Shown here piece after piece: positions 45,553-55,533 of a DNA stretch of 64,000 nt (its first letter is position 1; the number at the start of each line of letters is the position of its first letter). A program made the position numbers and the translations under genes. The DNA is from Canibacter oris (lineage in GTDB: Bacteria; Actinomycetota; Actinomycetes; Actinomycetales; Microbacteriaceae): positions 62,001 to 126,000 of the forward strand of contig NZ_JACIFD010000003.1 in the NCBI RefSeq assembly GCF_014197205.1, in the 5' to 3' direction. The notes beneath the pieces are model-generated. The model saw nothing but the letters and a program-made list of their open reading frames with translations, had not been told where the DNA came from and did not search any database.

Positions 45553-46823
45553 TGGTGCTCCTTTGCGGTTGAAGTTGGCTGCGACTCAAGCAGCTGCGCC
45601 ACTTGGCTGACGTCTTTATCGCCGCGCCCTGACAGGTTCACTAAAATCGTGGTGTGTTCCTGCCGCTGTGCTGCCTGTTCTGCCAGCTGCAGAGCGTAAG
45701 CAACCGCATGGGCAGACTCCAGCGCCGGCACAATGCCCTCGTATCGTGCCAGCAGCTGAAACGCGCTGAGCGCCTCAGCGTCGGTCACAGCAACATATTT
45801 TGCGCGACCAGTTTTCGCCAGGTGAGAGTGTTCTGGTCCCACTCCGGGGTAATCAAGACCCGCGGAGACGGAATGTGACTCCGCCACTTGACCCTCCGGG
45901 GTGCGCATCAGGTAGCTGCGAGCCCCGTGCAGAATTCCCACCTGCCCGTATGAGATAGTTGCACCGTGGTGCCCGCTTTCGAGGCCTTCGCCGCCGGGTT
46001 CCACGCCAACCAGGGCGACTGCGGGTTCGTCAATAAACTCTGCAAAAATTCCGATGGCGTTGGATCCACCCCCCACACTCGCCACAACCGTGTCTGGCAG
46101 GCCGCCAATGCGCTCCGCCAGCTGCGCTTTTGCCTCGCGCGAAATCACCCGGTGAAACTCTTTCACAATTGTCGGGAAAGGGTGTGGCCCGGCGGCGGTG
46201 CCAAGCAGGTAGTGCGATTCGTGAAAAGTTGCGGTCCAGTCGCGCAGCGCCTCATTCACCGCGTCTTTCAGGGTGCCGCTGCCGGCATCAACCGGCACTA
46301 CCCGTGCACCCATCAACTCCATGCGGTACACATTAAGAGCCTGTCGCCGAGCGTCTTTGGCTCCCATGTAGATAACGCATTCCAGCCCCAACAGGGCGCA
46401 GGCGAGCGCGGTTGCGGTGCCGTGTTGGCCTGCTCCGGTCTCTGCGATAATGCGAGTTTTGCCCATTCTTTTAGCGAGCAGCGCCTGCCCCAGCACCTGA
46501 TTTGTTTTGTGCGCGCCACCATGCACCAGATCTTCTCGCTTCAGGAAAATACGGGCGTAGCCGCGGCCGTGGCCGGGCAGCGGTAACTGTGCGCACTCCG
46601 TCAGCGGTGTTGGGCGGCCCAGATAGTCTCTAAGGTAGCCGTTGAGCTCAGCGTGAAAACTCGGGTCAGCCATTGCCTCCACGAAAGCTTGCTCCAGCTG
46701 GTCAAGCGCCGGAATCAGCGATTCTGGCACGTACTGCCCGCCAAACTCCCCGAAATATGCCGGCAGCAGGGTGCTCTGCACACCGTCAGCGCTGCCGCGG
46801 TTTGTGTTTTCAGACTGTGTCAT
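45549..46823 (-). CDS. trpB: Tryptophan synthase beta chain
   Basis: 424 residues. It joins indole and serine with PLP. The PLP lysine is in [26 protein letters not shown] is the substrate loop and [12 protein letters not shown] the phosphate site. The ATG at 46823 is the likely start (weak GGAAC upstream); a TTG at 46841 is in frame. It overlaps the trpCF stop by 14 nt. Confidence 0.95.
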   Translation of the reverse strand: MTQSENTNRGSADGVQSTLLPAYFGEFGGQYVPESLIPALDQLEQAFVEAMADPSFHAELNGYLRDYLGRPTPLTECAQLPLPGHGRGYARIFLKREDLVHGGAHKTNQVLGQALLAKRMGKTRIIAETGAGQHGTATALACALLGLECVIYMGAKDARRQALNVYRMELMGARVVPVDAGSGTLKDAVNEALRDWTATFHESHYLLGTAAGPHPFPTIVKEFHRVISREAKAQLAERIGGLPDTVVASVGGGSNAIGIFAEFIDEPAVALVGVEPGGEGLESGHHGATISYGQVGILHGARSYLMRTPEGQVAESHSVSAGLDYPGVGPEHSHLAKTGRAKYVAVTDAEALSAFQLLARYEGIVPALESAHAVAYALQLAEQAAQRQEHTTILVNLSGRGDKDVSQVAQLLESQPTSTAKEHQ

Positions 46824-48312
46824 CTGTGTTCCGTTCCCCAAAGAAATCTGTTAATTGTGGATCCACGCTGCCGCCAGCAGCGCGCAGCAGCCGCAAAGTC
46901 TCCGCCATCACATGCGGGTCTTTTTCGGGCTGTGAGGTGGTTGTTTCACGATATTCCAACCCGGAATTCAGGTCTATTCCCCACGCTCCTACAGCGGTTG
47001 CTGCGATTACGTTCCCGGGCCCGATGCCACCTGCCAAGAGTGCCTTAGCTTTCACCGCCGCGGGGATTTTGCCCCAGTCAAAACTTTCCCCGGTGCCGCC
47101 GGCACCGTTGTCTAGCACCACCTTATCTACAGCGGCAGCAATTTCTACCAGGTGCTCAACCTGCGCAGCATCCTGCATATTCACCGCCCGCCACAGTTGC
47201 AGCGGCGCACCAGCTTTCTTGGTATTACCAGTACGGGCTATTAAATCGCGCAGTTCCTGCAGCAGCTCTATCTCTGCCGCAAGGCTGCCTTGCCACGGGG
47301 TATGCACCTGGATTGCAAACAAGCCCGGCAGCTCGGCAAGTTCTTCCCACCCCTGACGACGCCGACTCACCGCAACCATTTTTAACCCCGGAGCAGCCGC
47401 GATAATCGAGGATGCTGTTTCACGTGAAACATTCCTCGGGCTCGCCGGCTCCAAAATCACTCCGCCGTAGCTCGCGCCCAGCGCCGCTGCGGCCTGTGCC
47501 TGCCGCGCGCTGGTAAGCCCGCACACCTTTACAGAGCCGTAAAGCAGCTCCCGGGCGGCGTGATCCACATCTTCCTGCCCGCTCAGATGCGACCCCACCA
47601 AGAAGCCATCCGAGTGCGCGGCGAGCTGGCGCACTGTGACGTGATCTTTAATGCCAGATTCGCTCACCACCAGCACCTCCGGCGGAAGCAGCGCCGCCAA
47701 TCTAGCAGAGCGGTTTAAATCAATGCTGAGATCATGCAGGTTACGGTGATTAATGCCAACAATCTGCGCGCCGAGCCGCACCGCCCGAGCCACCTCAGCA
47801 GCGTCAATCACCTCGGTCAAAACATCTAGCTGCAGCTGCGCCGCGAGCATCGCAAGCTCCTGATATGCGGCATCATCAAGCACCGAGAGCATCAACAAGA
47901 TTGCGTCTGCGCCGTAGTAGCGCGCCGCCAGCACCTGCACCGGATCAACAATAAAGTCTTTGCACAACACCGGTAAGTGGGTTGTTGCCGCAACCGTCGC
48001 CAAATGGTCATAGTGACCGTTAAAGAACTCCGGCTCGCACAGCACCGAGATGCCCGCCGCATACCGCGAATACACAGCCGCGATCTCTGCGGGGTTATAT
48101 GCGGTGCGGATCGTGCCAAGCGACGGTGAAGCGGCCTTGCACTCCATGATAAAAGCGGAGCCCACACTGCCGCGAATACTGGCAGCGAGGCTGCGCTGAC
48201 TCGGTTGCAGGCTAGCGGCGGTAACGTGCGCCAGCTGCTGTCGCAGCGCTGGCAAATGAGTGCGGCGGCGGGACACGATTTTTTCGAGCACGGTGGGGAC
48301 GGTTTTAGCCAT
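46810..48312 (-). CDS. trpCF: Fused indole-3-glycerol phosphate synthase / PRA isomerase
   Basis: 500 residues. The TrpC barrel (1-255) shows [34 protein letters not shown] and VSESGI. The TrpF barrel (about 260-485) shows [21 protein letters not shown] and [10 protein letters not shown]. This fusion is typical of enteric bacteria and corynebacteria; most actinobacteria keep the genes apart. A perfect parS site lies inside the TrpF half, where it encodes NVSRET. GAGGAGG precedes the start, which overlaps trpD by 8 nt. Confidence 0.95.
   Translation of the reverse strand: MAKTVPTVLEKIVSRRRTHLPALRQQLAHVTAASLQPSQRSLAASIRGSVGSAFIMECKAASPSLGTIRTAYNPAEIAAVYSRYAAGISVLCEPEFFNGHYDHLATVAATTHLPVLCKDFIVDPVQVLAARYYGADAILLMLSVLDDAAYQELAMLAAQLQLDVLTEVIDAAEVARAVRLGAQIVGINHRNLHDLSIDLNRSARLAALLPPEVLVVSESGIKDHVTVRQLAAHSDGFLVGSHLSGQEDVDHAARELLYGSVKVCGLTSARQAQAAAALGASYGGVILEPASPRNVSRETASSIIAAAPGLKMVAVSRRRQGWEELAELPGLFAIQVHTPWQGSLAAEIELLQELRDLIARTGNTKKAGAPLQLWRAVNMQDAAQVEHLVEIAAAVDKVVLDNGAGGTGESFDWGKIPAAVKAKALLAGGIGPGNVIAATAVGAWGIDLNSGLEYRETTTSQPEKDPHVMAETLRLLRAAGGSVDPQLTDFFGERNTDDTV
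47416..47431. other. parS site, perfect, inside the trpF half of trpCF
   Basis: TGTTTCACGTGAAACA, exact. It is read on the coding strand as codons for NVSRET. Confidence 0.92.
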
Positions 48313-49327
48313 AGTGTGCCTCCTCGTGAGTTTGCAGCCACTCGTTTACGGTGCCGGCCGCGAGCAAATCCAGTGCCCTCGCAGTGCCCGCGGCGATGCT
48401 TTCTGCCCGGTCATGCAGATAAAACATTGCGCCCGCCGAGACGGCGAGCGCCTCCCGCTGCGCCCGGGTGCCGCGCCCGGCGAATACCTCGCGCAAAATC
48501 TGCGCGTTTTGTGCCGCTTCACCGCCGCGCAGGTCACTGAGCGCGTGGGTTGCGATGCCAAGCTGTTCCGGGGTTACCTCGTAGTGGGTTATTTCGCCGT
48601 CACGCAGTTCCCAGATTTTAGTGGGGCCGTGCACCGCGATTTCGTCCATTCCAGAGCCGTGCACCACCAGTGCCCGGGTGCGTCCCAGCTCTGCAAAAAC
48701 CCGCGCAATGGTGAGCCCCATTTCGGGTTTTGCGATCCCCATCATTTGCAGTTGCGGGCGGGCTGGTGACAGGATTGGCCCCAGCGTGTTAAAAATTGTT
48801 GGTACTTTGAGGGCGCGGCGCACCGGCATTACGTGCGCCACCGCCGGGTGATATGCGGGCGCGAAGAGGAATGTGAAGTTGCTCGCTTGCACCTGCCGCA
48901 CCGCGCGCTCGGGGTTCAAATCCAGCGGAATGTTCAGTGCCTCCAGCACGTCAGCGCTGCCTGCTTTGGAGCTGACTGAGCGGTTGCCACACTTCACCAC
49001 CCTGCAGCCCCCAGCTGCTGTAATCAGCGAGGCTCCGGTGGAAATGTTAATGGTGTTGGTGCGGTCGCCGCCGGTGCCCGCGGTGTCAAGCACTCCGGAT
49101 CCGGTGATGGGAAAGGGCCGTGCCGCGTGTATAAAAGCTCGTGCTGCACCCAAAATATCTTCGTAACGCTCCCCTCGGGCACGCACTGTTGCCAGCAGCG
49201 CGGCAATCTGAATATCGTCGTACTCGCCCATGGTGAGCGGCGTAAAAACAGCCTGTGTTTGGGCCGCGGTTGGCTCCGCTGTGTCGAGATACTCGGCAAA
49301 AGCTGTTTGTGCATCGTGTTGTTTCAT
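48305..49327 (-). CDS. trpD: Anthranilate phosphoribosyltransferase
   Basis: About 340 residues. It transfers phosphoribose to anthranilate. The PRPP loop is DTAGTGGDRTNTINISTGAS, and KCGNRSVSSKAGSADVLEAL follows. The ATG at 49327 is 8 nt after AAGGA; it lies inside a parS-like sequence, so start and ParB site overlap. First gene of trpD-trpCF-trpB-trpA. Confidence 0.94.
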   Translation of the reverse strand: MKQHDAQTAFAEYLDTAEPTAAQTQAVFTPLTMGEYDDIQIAALLATVRARGERYEDILGAARAFIHAARPFPITGSGVLDTAGTGGDRTNTINISTGASLITAAGGCRVVKCGNRSVSSKAGSADVLEALNIPLDLNPERAVRQVQASNFTFLFAPAYHPAVAHVMPVRRALKVPTIFNTLGPILSPARPQLQMMGIAKPEMGLTIARVFAELGRTRALVVHGSGMDEIAVHGPTKIWELRDGEITHYEVTPEQLGIATHALSDLRGGEAAQNAQILREVFAGRGTRAQREALAVSAGAMFYLHDRAESIAAGTARALDLLAAGTVNEWLQTHEEAHYG

Positions 49328-49335
49328 GTGAAACA
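49320..49335. other. parS-like site, one mismatch, at the trpD start
   Basis: TGTTTCATGTGAAACA differs from the consensus only at the central C. It overlaps the trpD start codon. Confidence 0.75.
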
Positions 49336-49406
49336 TCCTTATGTGGTTTATCTCGCGGCGGCAGCGCACCGCACCTGACGGGTTAGTACCCAGAGGGTAA
49401 ATACAG

Positions 49407-49456
49407 CATACCCCGCTTTTATCGGTAGCAGCTGCACCTGATAACAGCGGGGTATG
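49407..49456 (-). terminator. Long hairpin between the YrdC-family gene and trpD
   Basis: CATACCCCGCT and AGCGGGGTATG (11 bp) enclose 28 nt that can pair further. It lies 25 nt downstream of the YrdC-family stop and 80 nt upstream of trpD, with no long T tract. Most likely a terminator; an attenuator is less likely because no Trp-rich leader peptide is visible. Confidence 0.6.
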
Positions 49457-49481
49457 TGAGGTTTACTTCCCTGCTTTCGGT

Positions 49482-50261
49482 TTAGTAGTAGTGGCCGTGT
49501 CGGTAATCCCAGCTGTTGAAGCATTCCGCCAGGTTTTCCAGAATCTGCGGCAGGTAAACACCCTTGCGAATCAAGATTGGTGCCGGGGTCACGTCTCGTT
49601 CGCCGTGCTGTTCCGGCACCAGTTTGCCATCTTCATCAACGAATGACACCATAACACCCTGCTCGTAGCGGGTTTCTGGGGTTGCGTCTGGCTGAATTGA
49701 CGCCACGTAGTCATTACCCTCGATAATCAGATCCACACCATTTTCGATGCGCTCACCGATGCCCTCAACAAGGCCACGGTTGCCCTGCCCGGAAGGGTTT
49801 GCAGAGCTTGCAAACGACAGCGCCCGGCTCTTTTCCCAGCGCTCCGCCACAATCTGCTCACCCGGGGTGCCGAAGCGAATCACGAAGCAGCTGGTGCCGC
49901 GCACATCGGTCATCAGCTCCGCTGCGCCCTCCGGAATGTACTTCGCTTTAGCCTCTTCCTTCCACGGCAGGATGCAGCCCATCAGCACGTCCTGATCCCA
50001 GTGCAGCTGATAAAACTTTTCAATTTCCGGAGTCATTTCTGCGAGCTCTTTAAGCTGCTCCATTGAGCCACACAGCACCACGCCCGGTTTGTTCCGCTTG
50101 CGGTTTTTAACGTCGAACTTCCGCTCTAGACCAGCAAGATCAGTGGTCATAATGATGTAGCCAACCTTGGTGGGGCTCACAATAATCTTGCCACCCTCGT
50201 CAAGCAGCTCAACAGCTTCCTGAGTCAGCTCACCGTTCCAGGCAACTCGCTTTGCGCTCAC
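49482..50261 (-). CDS. Sua5/YciO/YrdC-family protein
   Basis: 259 residues. VSPTKVGYIIMTTD, RKRNKPGVVLC and SFASSANPSGQGNRG are the nucleotide-binding motifs of the family that makes threonylcarbamoyl-AMP for tRNA t6A. The extra C-terminal 60 residues and the different KRxR context place it nearer YciO-type paralogues, so a role in t6A is not certain. GTG start, 5 nt after AAGGAG. Flanked by parS sites on both sides. Confidence 0.85.
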   Translation of the reverse strand: MSAKRVAWNGELTQEAVELLDEGGKIIVSPTKVGYIIMTTDLAGLERKFDVKNRKRNKPGVVLCGSMEQLKELAEMTPEIEKFYQLHWDQDVLMGCILPWKEEAKAKYIPEGAAELMTDVRGTSCFVIRFGTPGEQIVAERWEKSRALSFASSANPSGQGNRGLVEGIGERIENGVDLIIEGNDYVASIQPDATPETRYEQGVMVSFVDEDGKLVPEQHGERDVTPAPILIRKGVYLPQILENLAECFNSWDYRHGHYY

Positions 50262-50324
50262 CGTTTCTCCTTATTTGCTTTGCGAATATTCTAATTCTAG
50301 CCCTAAAACACGGGGCAATCGCAG

Positions 50325-50340
50325 TGTTTCACGTGAAACA
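50325..50340. other. parS site, perfect
   Basis: TGTTTCACGTGAAACA, exact, in the gap between the YrdC-family gene and the E2 gene. Confidence 0.93.
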
Positions 50341-50403
50341 AAAGGGCTTTTCTGCGCCGCTCCTACAGTCACTAAAGCAGCGACGCAGCCTGTTTTACAG
50401 CGG

Positions 50404-51828
50404 CTAATCAAGCAGCAATGCTGGCTCTTCCAGCACCGAGGCAACGTCGGCAACAAAACGGCTGATCACATCGCCATCAACCACACGGTGGTCGAAAGAC
50501 CCCCCAACGGTTGTCACCATCCGCGGCAGAATCTCGCCGTTCACAACCCACGGCTTCTGCTTAATCGTGCCCATCGCCACAATCGCAACCTCACCCGGGT
50601 TCAGAATAGGGGTGCCGGTGTCCATCCCAAACACCCCAATGTTAGTGACGGTAATTGTGCCGTTTGCCATGTCTGCGGGCTGTGTGCGGCCGTCACGCGC
50701 AGTGATCGTCAGTTGCTGGATCGCCTCTGCCAGCTCCAGCATTGACATGTCTTGCGCGTCTTTGATGTTTGGCACCAGCAGCCCGCGCGGAGTTGCCGCG
50801 GCAATGCCGAGGTTGACGAAGTTGTGCACAATAATTTCTTCTTCGGTGAAGGTGGAGTTCACAATCGGGTTGCGTCGCACCGCCCACACAATCGCCTTCG
50901 CCATCACCAAAAGCGGCGACACTTTAACCCCGGCAAAGTCGGGTGACGCTTTCAGTCGCTTCACGTATTCCATGGTGCGCGTTGCATCGATTTCAGTGAA
51001 AACGCTAACGTGCGGTGCGGTGAAGGCGCTGCGGCTCATTGCCTGCGCAATCTGCTTACGCACCCCCTTCACCGGAATCCGCTCTTCGCGCACACTTGGC
51101 GGCTCCGGTGTCTCCAGGTTGTGGAACACCGCTGCCTGACTGGCGTGACGCACCACGTCATCGCGGAGAATTTCGCCTGCGATACCGCTGCCGATCACGG
51201 TTTCCAGGTCAACGCCGAGGTCTTTTGCAAGTTTCCTAATTGGCGGCTTCGCCAAAATCGGAGTTGCCGCGGCAACCGGAATCACCGGCTTTGTAAGCAG
51301 CGGCTCGCCGCCCCTGCGGCGGCGGCTCTTTGCGGCACCGGCAGAGCCATAACCCACCAGCACCGCGTTCTGCGCCGCAGGAGTCGCGGCGGCATCAGTC
51401 GCGGCAGCATCAGTCGCGGACTCAGCCGCAGCAGCGGCAGCAGCAGCTGGGTCGGCCCCAGCACCGGCCGCAGCGTCGCACGCCGCACCCGGTGCAGTGC
51501 AGGAAGCGACGGCGGGATCCACCTGAGCAGCAAAATCCTCAGCACCGGCCGCACCCGCAGCTGCAGCGCCTGTATCAGCAGGCAAGCCCGCAGCAGCAAC
51601 CCGCAGCAGCGGCTCCCCAACCGGTACGGTCTGCCCCACCTGCGCCAGCAACTCCACAACCGTACCGCTGAAAGGGCTCGGGAGTTCCACCAAGCTTTTC
51701 GCGGTTTCGATCTCGCAAATTGTCTGGTTCAGCTCGACCTCATCGCCCGGCTGCACCAGCCAGGTCACGATTTCAGCCTCAGTCAGCCCCTCACCCACAT
51801 CCGGGAGGTTAAACACCTGTTCAGTCAC
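50404..51828 (-). CDS. 2-oxoacid dehydrogenase E2, branched-chain type
   Basis: 474 residues. A single lipoyl domain (1-80) has the lipoylated lysine in [10 protein letters not shown]. An Ala-rich linker of about 90 residues follows, then a subunit-binding domain ([17 protein letters not shown]) and the acyltransferase core (about 240-474) with [21 protein letters not shown] and the gene order point to the branched-chain complex (BkdC type), though a pyruvate complex cannot be excluded. Start GTG with AGGA 7 nt upstream. It is last in the aminotransferase-E1-E2 operon, after a 126-nt gap. Confidence 0.9.
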   Translation of the reverse strand: MTEQVFNLPDVGEGLTEAEIVTWLVQPGDEVELNQTICEIETAKSLVELPSPFSGTVVELLAQVGQTVPVGEPLLRVAAAGLPADTGAAAAGAAGAEDFAAQVDPAVASCTAPGAACDAAAGAGADPAAAAAAAAESATDAAATDAAATPAAQNAVLVGYGSAGAAKSRRRRGGEPLLTKPVIPVAAATPILAKPPIRKLAKDLGVDLETVIGSGIAGEILRDDVVRHASQAAVFHNLETPEPPSVREERIPVKGVRKQIAQAMSRSAFTAPHVSVFTEIDATRTMEYVKRLKASPDFAGVKVSPLLVMAKAIVWAVRRNPIVNSTFTEEEIIVHNFVNLGIAAATPRGLLVPNIKDAQDMSMLELAEAIQQLTITARDGRTQPADMANGTITVTNIGVFGMDTGTPILNPGEVAIVAMGTIKQKPWVVNGEILPRMVTTVGGSFDHRVVDGDVISRFVADVASVLEEPALLLD

Positions 51829-51954
51829 AATGTTGTCCTGTTCCTAGTCAAATCTTTTGTTGCGCTTGCCCTGCGGTGCCGGTGCGGCTCGCTTCCTTGT
51901 CTGCGCATTTCCAGCGGTTGCAAAACCCGCGGAAACCACAAACACGGGCCAGCG

Positions 51955-52992
51955 CTAGTAGTGCATCGTGCGATCGACCGCTTCCAAAACTCGGTCCGCA
52001 TCCGGCAAATACAAGCCCTCCAACTTCGCCACCGGAAACGGAACGTCATAGCCGCTCACCCGCAGCACCGGTGCTTGCAAAGAGTAAAAGCAGTGCTCCG
52101 CAACGGTCGCAGCGATTTCAGACCCCAAACTAACGTTGCCCGGAGCCTCCTGCGCCACCACCAAACGCCCAGTTTTGCGCACCGAGTCAAACAGCGGCTC
52201 ATAGTCAACCGGAGACAGCGAGCGCAGATCCACAACCTCTAAACTGGTGCCCTCCGCGGCCGCAATCTCTGCCGCCGCCAGCAGGGTCGCAACCATTGCG
52301 CCGTGCCCCACAACCGTGCAGTCGGTGCCGGTGCGAGCAATTCGCGCGGTTGTCATAGGTGCAGCCGCGCCGCTGAAATCAATCTCGCCCTTGTGCCAGT
52401 ATTTTGCCTTGGGCTCCATGAAAATCACCGGATCCGGGCTCGCAATCGCCTCCCGCAACATCCAGTAAGCGTCGTGGGCGTTAGCCGGCGACACCACGCG
52501 CAGCCCCGCAGTGTGCGCAAAATACGCTTCCGGGCTCTCCTGATGATGCTCAACCGCACCGATGTGACCGCCATATGGAATGCGGATTACCACCGGTAAG
52601 CTCACCGCTCCTTGGGTGCGACTGCGATACTTTGCAAGTTGGCTCACAATCTGGTTGAACGCCGGATACACGAAACCATCAAACTGAATCTCCACCACCG
52701 GGCGGTAGCCGCGCATCGCCAAACCAATCGCGTTACCGACGATGCCTGCCTCCGCGAGCGGCGTATCGAGCACCCGTGCCGACCCGAAACGATCATAGAG
52801 CTCATCGGTTACCCGGAAAACCCCGCCGAGTTTTCCGATGTCTTCGCCTAAGAGCACCACTTTGCTGTCGAGCTCCATGGCATCTGCGAGCGCGGTGTTC
52901 AGCGCTTTCGCAAGCACTTTTGTGACGGTGCCGCGCGCCGCGATTTCTTCATGTGCCGCGGGGTTTTCCGAAGCGTGAAAAGCTGCTGTCAT
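51955..52992 (-). CDS. 2-oxoacid dehydrogenase E1 beta
   Basis: 345 residues. It forms the heterotetrameric thiamine-diphosphate enzyme with E1 alpha. VVLLGEDIGKLGGVFRVT, TPLAEAGIVGNAIGLAMRG, RIPYGGHIGAVEHHQESPEA and VVAQEAPGNVSLG are diagnostic. AGGAGGCG overlaps the E1 alpha stop, so translation is coupled. Confidence 0.93.
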   Translation of the reverse strand: MTAAFHASENPAAHEEIAARGTVTKVLAKALNTALADAMELDSKVVLLGEDIGKLGGVFRVTDELYDRFGSARVLDTPLAEAGIVGNAIGLAMRGYRPVVEIQFDGFVYPAFNQIVSQLAKYRSRTQGAVSLPVVIRIPYGGHIGAVEHHQESPEAYFAHTAGLRVVSPANAHDAYWMLREAIASPDPVIFMEPKAKYWHKGEIDFSGAAAPMTTARIARTGTDCTVVGHGAMVATLLAAAEIAAAEGTSLEVVDLRSLSPVDYEPLFDSVRKTGRLVVAQEAPGNVSLGSEIAATVAEHCFYSLQAPVLRVSGYDVPFPVAKLEGLYLPDADRVLEAVDRTMHY

Positions 52993-54165
52993 TTACGCCT
53001 CCTGCTCGAATGAAGCTTCGTACTGTGCCATCCACTGCCGCTGGTAGTCAACCATGCTGTGCTCCCCGGCATAGACGTGGGCGAACATGCTGTCCGGGTG
53101 CGGTGCGCCGAGCCCTAGCAGAGTTTCGCGGGTGTGCAGCGCGTATGCTTTCGCGGTTGCGGCTGCTTCTGCAAAAAAGTCATCTCCGACGCCGAGGCTA
53201 CGCAGATGGGTTTCAAAGCGAGCCAGCGGATCGCGCTGCTGCCACTCGGCCAACTCACTGGAATCACGGTAGCGGGTTGGATCATCGCTGGTTGTGTGCG
53301 CACCCTGCCGGTAGGTTAGCGCCTCAATGTAGTGCGGCCCCTTGCCAGCGCGGGCATCTCGCAGATATTTGCGGGCTACCGCGTATGCGGCGAGCGGATC
53401 GTTGCCGTCAATCTGAGTTGCGGTCAGCCCGAAGCCGAGCGCCCGCCGGTAAATCGGAGTGCGGCTTTGGCGGGTCACCGGCACCGAGATTGCCCACTGA
53501 TTATTTTGCACAATAAACAGCGTCGGGGTCTGGTAGCTTGCGGCGAAAATCATGGCCTCGTTCGCGTCGCCCTGGCTTGAGGTGCCATCGCCGTAAAACA
53601 CCAGCGTCGCCTCGTCAGTCGCGATGCCCGGCTCTCCCGGATTCATAGCTGTCTCACCGGCACGCTGTTTCGCATCGAGCACCTGCCCCAACGCATACCC
53701 GGAAGCGTGCTGGGCTTGCGCTCCAAGCACCAGAGTGTACGGGTGGACATTACCGTTCTTAGGGTCTTTCGGATCCCAGCCGCCGTTAGAAACACCGCGG
53801 AAAACCTTACCGATATCAGTCAGTTCCACACCCCGCACCCGGCACACAGTATGCTCCCGGTAAGCGGGGAAAATGTAATCCTCGGGCGCCGCCGCGTGCG
53901 CGATCCCAACCTGGCAGCCTTCCTGCCCCAGGCTCGGCACCCACAAAGCCATTTGGCCCTGCCGCTGCAGGTTGGTGCCCTCCTGGTCAAACGCACGAGT
54001 CACAATCATGTCGAGGTACCACTGCTGCTTTTGCTCCAGGGTCAGCTCTTTGAGCTCTGCCTCGTAGGCTGCGGCGGTACTGCTTGGGCTCCAGTTGCCG
54101 TCGTCATCCAAAAACCGCACCGGTTCCGGATCTTGCTGCGACATCACAGTCAGTGTCTCTGTCAT
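52993..54165 (-). CDS. 2-oxoacid dehydrogenase E1 alpha
   Basis: 390 residues. The thiamine-diphosphate motif is FYGDGTSSQGDANEAM to QNNQWAIS. RAFDQEGTNLQRQGQMALWVPSLGQEG and LTYRQGAHTTSDDPTRYRD (phosphorylation-loop region) resemble branched-chain and actinobacterial pyruvate E1 alpha. AGGAG precedes the ATG, which overlaps the aminotransferase stop by 4 nt. Confidence 0.93.
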   Translation of the reverse strand: MTETLTVMSQQDPEPVRFLDDDGNWSPSSTAAAYEAELKELTLEQKQQWYLDMIVTRAFDQEGTNLQRQGQMALWVPSLGQEGCQVGIAHAAAPEDYIFPAYREHTVCRVRGVELTDIGKVFRGVSNGGWDPKDPKNGNVHPYTLVLGAQAQHASGYALGQVLDAKQRAGETAMNPGEPGIATDEATLVFYGDGTSSQGDANEAMIFAASYQTPTLFIVQNNQWAISVPVTRQSRTPIYRRALGFGLTATQIDGNDPLAAYAVARKYLRDARAGKGPHYIEALTYRQGAHTTSDDPTRYRDSSELAEWQQRDPLARFETHLRSLGVGDDFFAEAAATAKAYALHTRETLLGLGAPHPDSMFAHVYAGEHSMVDYQRQWMAQYEASFEQEA

Positions 54166-55373
54166 ACGCTCTCCTGCCTTAGGTAGGTTGCGGTAGCAGC
54201 CAAAACTGCCGGAATGCTCTCGGCTTCTGCCACGCTAATGCGCACCCCGTGACCCGCAAACGGACGCACCAGAATGCCCTGCGCCGCTAATTGCGCTGCG
54301 TATGCGGTGGGTGGATCAGCCTCCCCGCCCGCACCCGGCGCAGCCGCTAACTGCGCCGCCGGGATCCACACAAAATTACCCTGCGCCGCCGGCACTGTCA
54401 GCCCGAGCTGTGTCAGACCCTGCACCAGCTCTGCCCGGCGCTGCACCAGAGTTGCGACACGCGCTGTGATTTCGCGTTGCCCCTCGTCGCTGAGCGCGGC
54501 GAGCGCCGCTGCTTCAGATAGGGCGTTTACTGACATCGGGATCGCTGCGGGGCTAACTGCTGCCCAGATTTCTGGGGCGGCAAAGCCGTAACCGAGCCGC
54601 AGCCCGGCAAGACCCTGGGCTTTGGCGAAGGTGCGCAAAACCACCAGGTTGGGGTAGTTGTGCAGCAAGCTGACCCCGTCAACCGCGGCGGCATCGGTGA
54701 CAAATTCGGCGTAAGCCTCATCCAGCACCACCATCACGTCCCGTGGCACTTGCTGCATGAAGTCTTTAAACTCTGCGGCGGTAATTGTGGGCCCGGTCGG
54801 GTTATTGGGGCTGCACAGCAGCACAGCCCCGGTTGCGTCATCAACTGCCGCGGCCATTGCGGTAAGGTCGTGGCTGCCTGCTGCGGTCAGCGGCACTGGT
54901 TTCCCGGTGGCACCGGGAACGGTGCCCAACAGCGGGTAAGCTTCAAAGCTTGGCCACGGGTATACGTAGTTGTTTGCCGGGCCACAGGTGGCGCCAATCA
55001 ACTGGTATAGAATCGCAACTGAGCCCGCGCCGAGCACGTGTACGTTTGCCGCGCTCAAGGGCTTTAGCTGCTGCAGCGCAGTCGCTGCCCGCAACGGGTT
55101 GCCGCCGCGCGCTGCCGCGGTGCTCTGGCGGCACAGCTGGCGCTCATTCTCGGTCGCGGCAATGTTTTCTCGCAGTTTGGTGACATCTGCTGCGGTGTAG
55201 CGGTTAAAGTCGGTGCGGTCAGCAATCGCCTCTAGCACCACCCGCAGCGGGGGGTAAGGGTTTTCGTTGCTGGAGAGCTTATACCCCAGGTTCGCCGGGG
55301 CTTGACCCTGCTTGTAGCCAGGCACCGCGAGCACCTCTGGCCTAATTTTAATGGGGGTGGTTTTTGAGCTCAT
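54162..55373 (-). CDS. Fold-type I aminotransferase, HisC/aromatic type
   Basis: 403 residues. PLP-lysine is in RTFAKAQGLAGLRLGYG; SSNENPYPP, CSPNNPTGP and LDEAYAEF match histidinol-phosphate/aromatic aminotransferases (HisC/Pat). An Arg/Ala-rich insert near residues 72-105 is unusual. Its ATGA overlap with E1 alpha suggests it feeds 2-oxo acids to the dehydrogenase, so amino-acid breakdown is likelier than histidine synthesis. TAGACT is 6 nt upstream of the ATG with no Shine-Dalgarno: probably leaderless. Confidence 0.88.
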   Translation of the reverse strand: MSSKTTPIKIRPEVLAVPGYKQGQAPANLGYKLSSNENPYPPLRVVLEAIADRTDFNRYTAADVTKLRENIAATENERQLCRQSTAAARGGNPLRAATALQQLKPLSAANVHVLGAGSVAILYQLIGATCGPANNYVYPWPSFEAYPLLGTVPGATGKPVPLTAAGSHDLTAMAAAVDDATGAVLLCSPNNPTGPTITAAEFKDFMQQVPRDVMVVLDEAYAEFVTDAAAVDGVSLLHNYPNLVVLRTFAKAQGLAGLRLGYGFAAPEIWAAVSPAAIPMSVNALSEAAALAALSDEGQREITARVATLVQRRAELVQGLTQLGLTVPAAQGNFVWIPAAQLAAAPGAGGEADPPTAYAAQLAAQGILVRPFAGHGVRISVAEAESIPAVLAATATYLRQESV

Positions 55374-55533
55374 TCTATAAGTCTAATTTGCGCCGCTGGT
55401 TTTTGATGCATAATCTGCCTAAGCTTTGTTGTTTCACTGCGTTGTAAGCCAAAATAGAAGTATCGCTGTGTTGTTTTCAACGCTATAAAACTATTAACAG
55501 CCACTTTCGTGGTTTACCCGCAGGAGAAACTCT

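Noticed and set aside
46940-46960. Half parS-like sequence TTGTTTCACG in trpCF
   Set aside because: Only one half matches; the second arm is absent. The same applies near 3615 and 55428.
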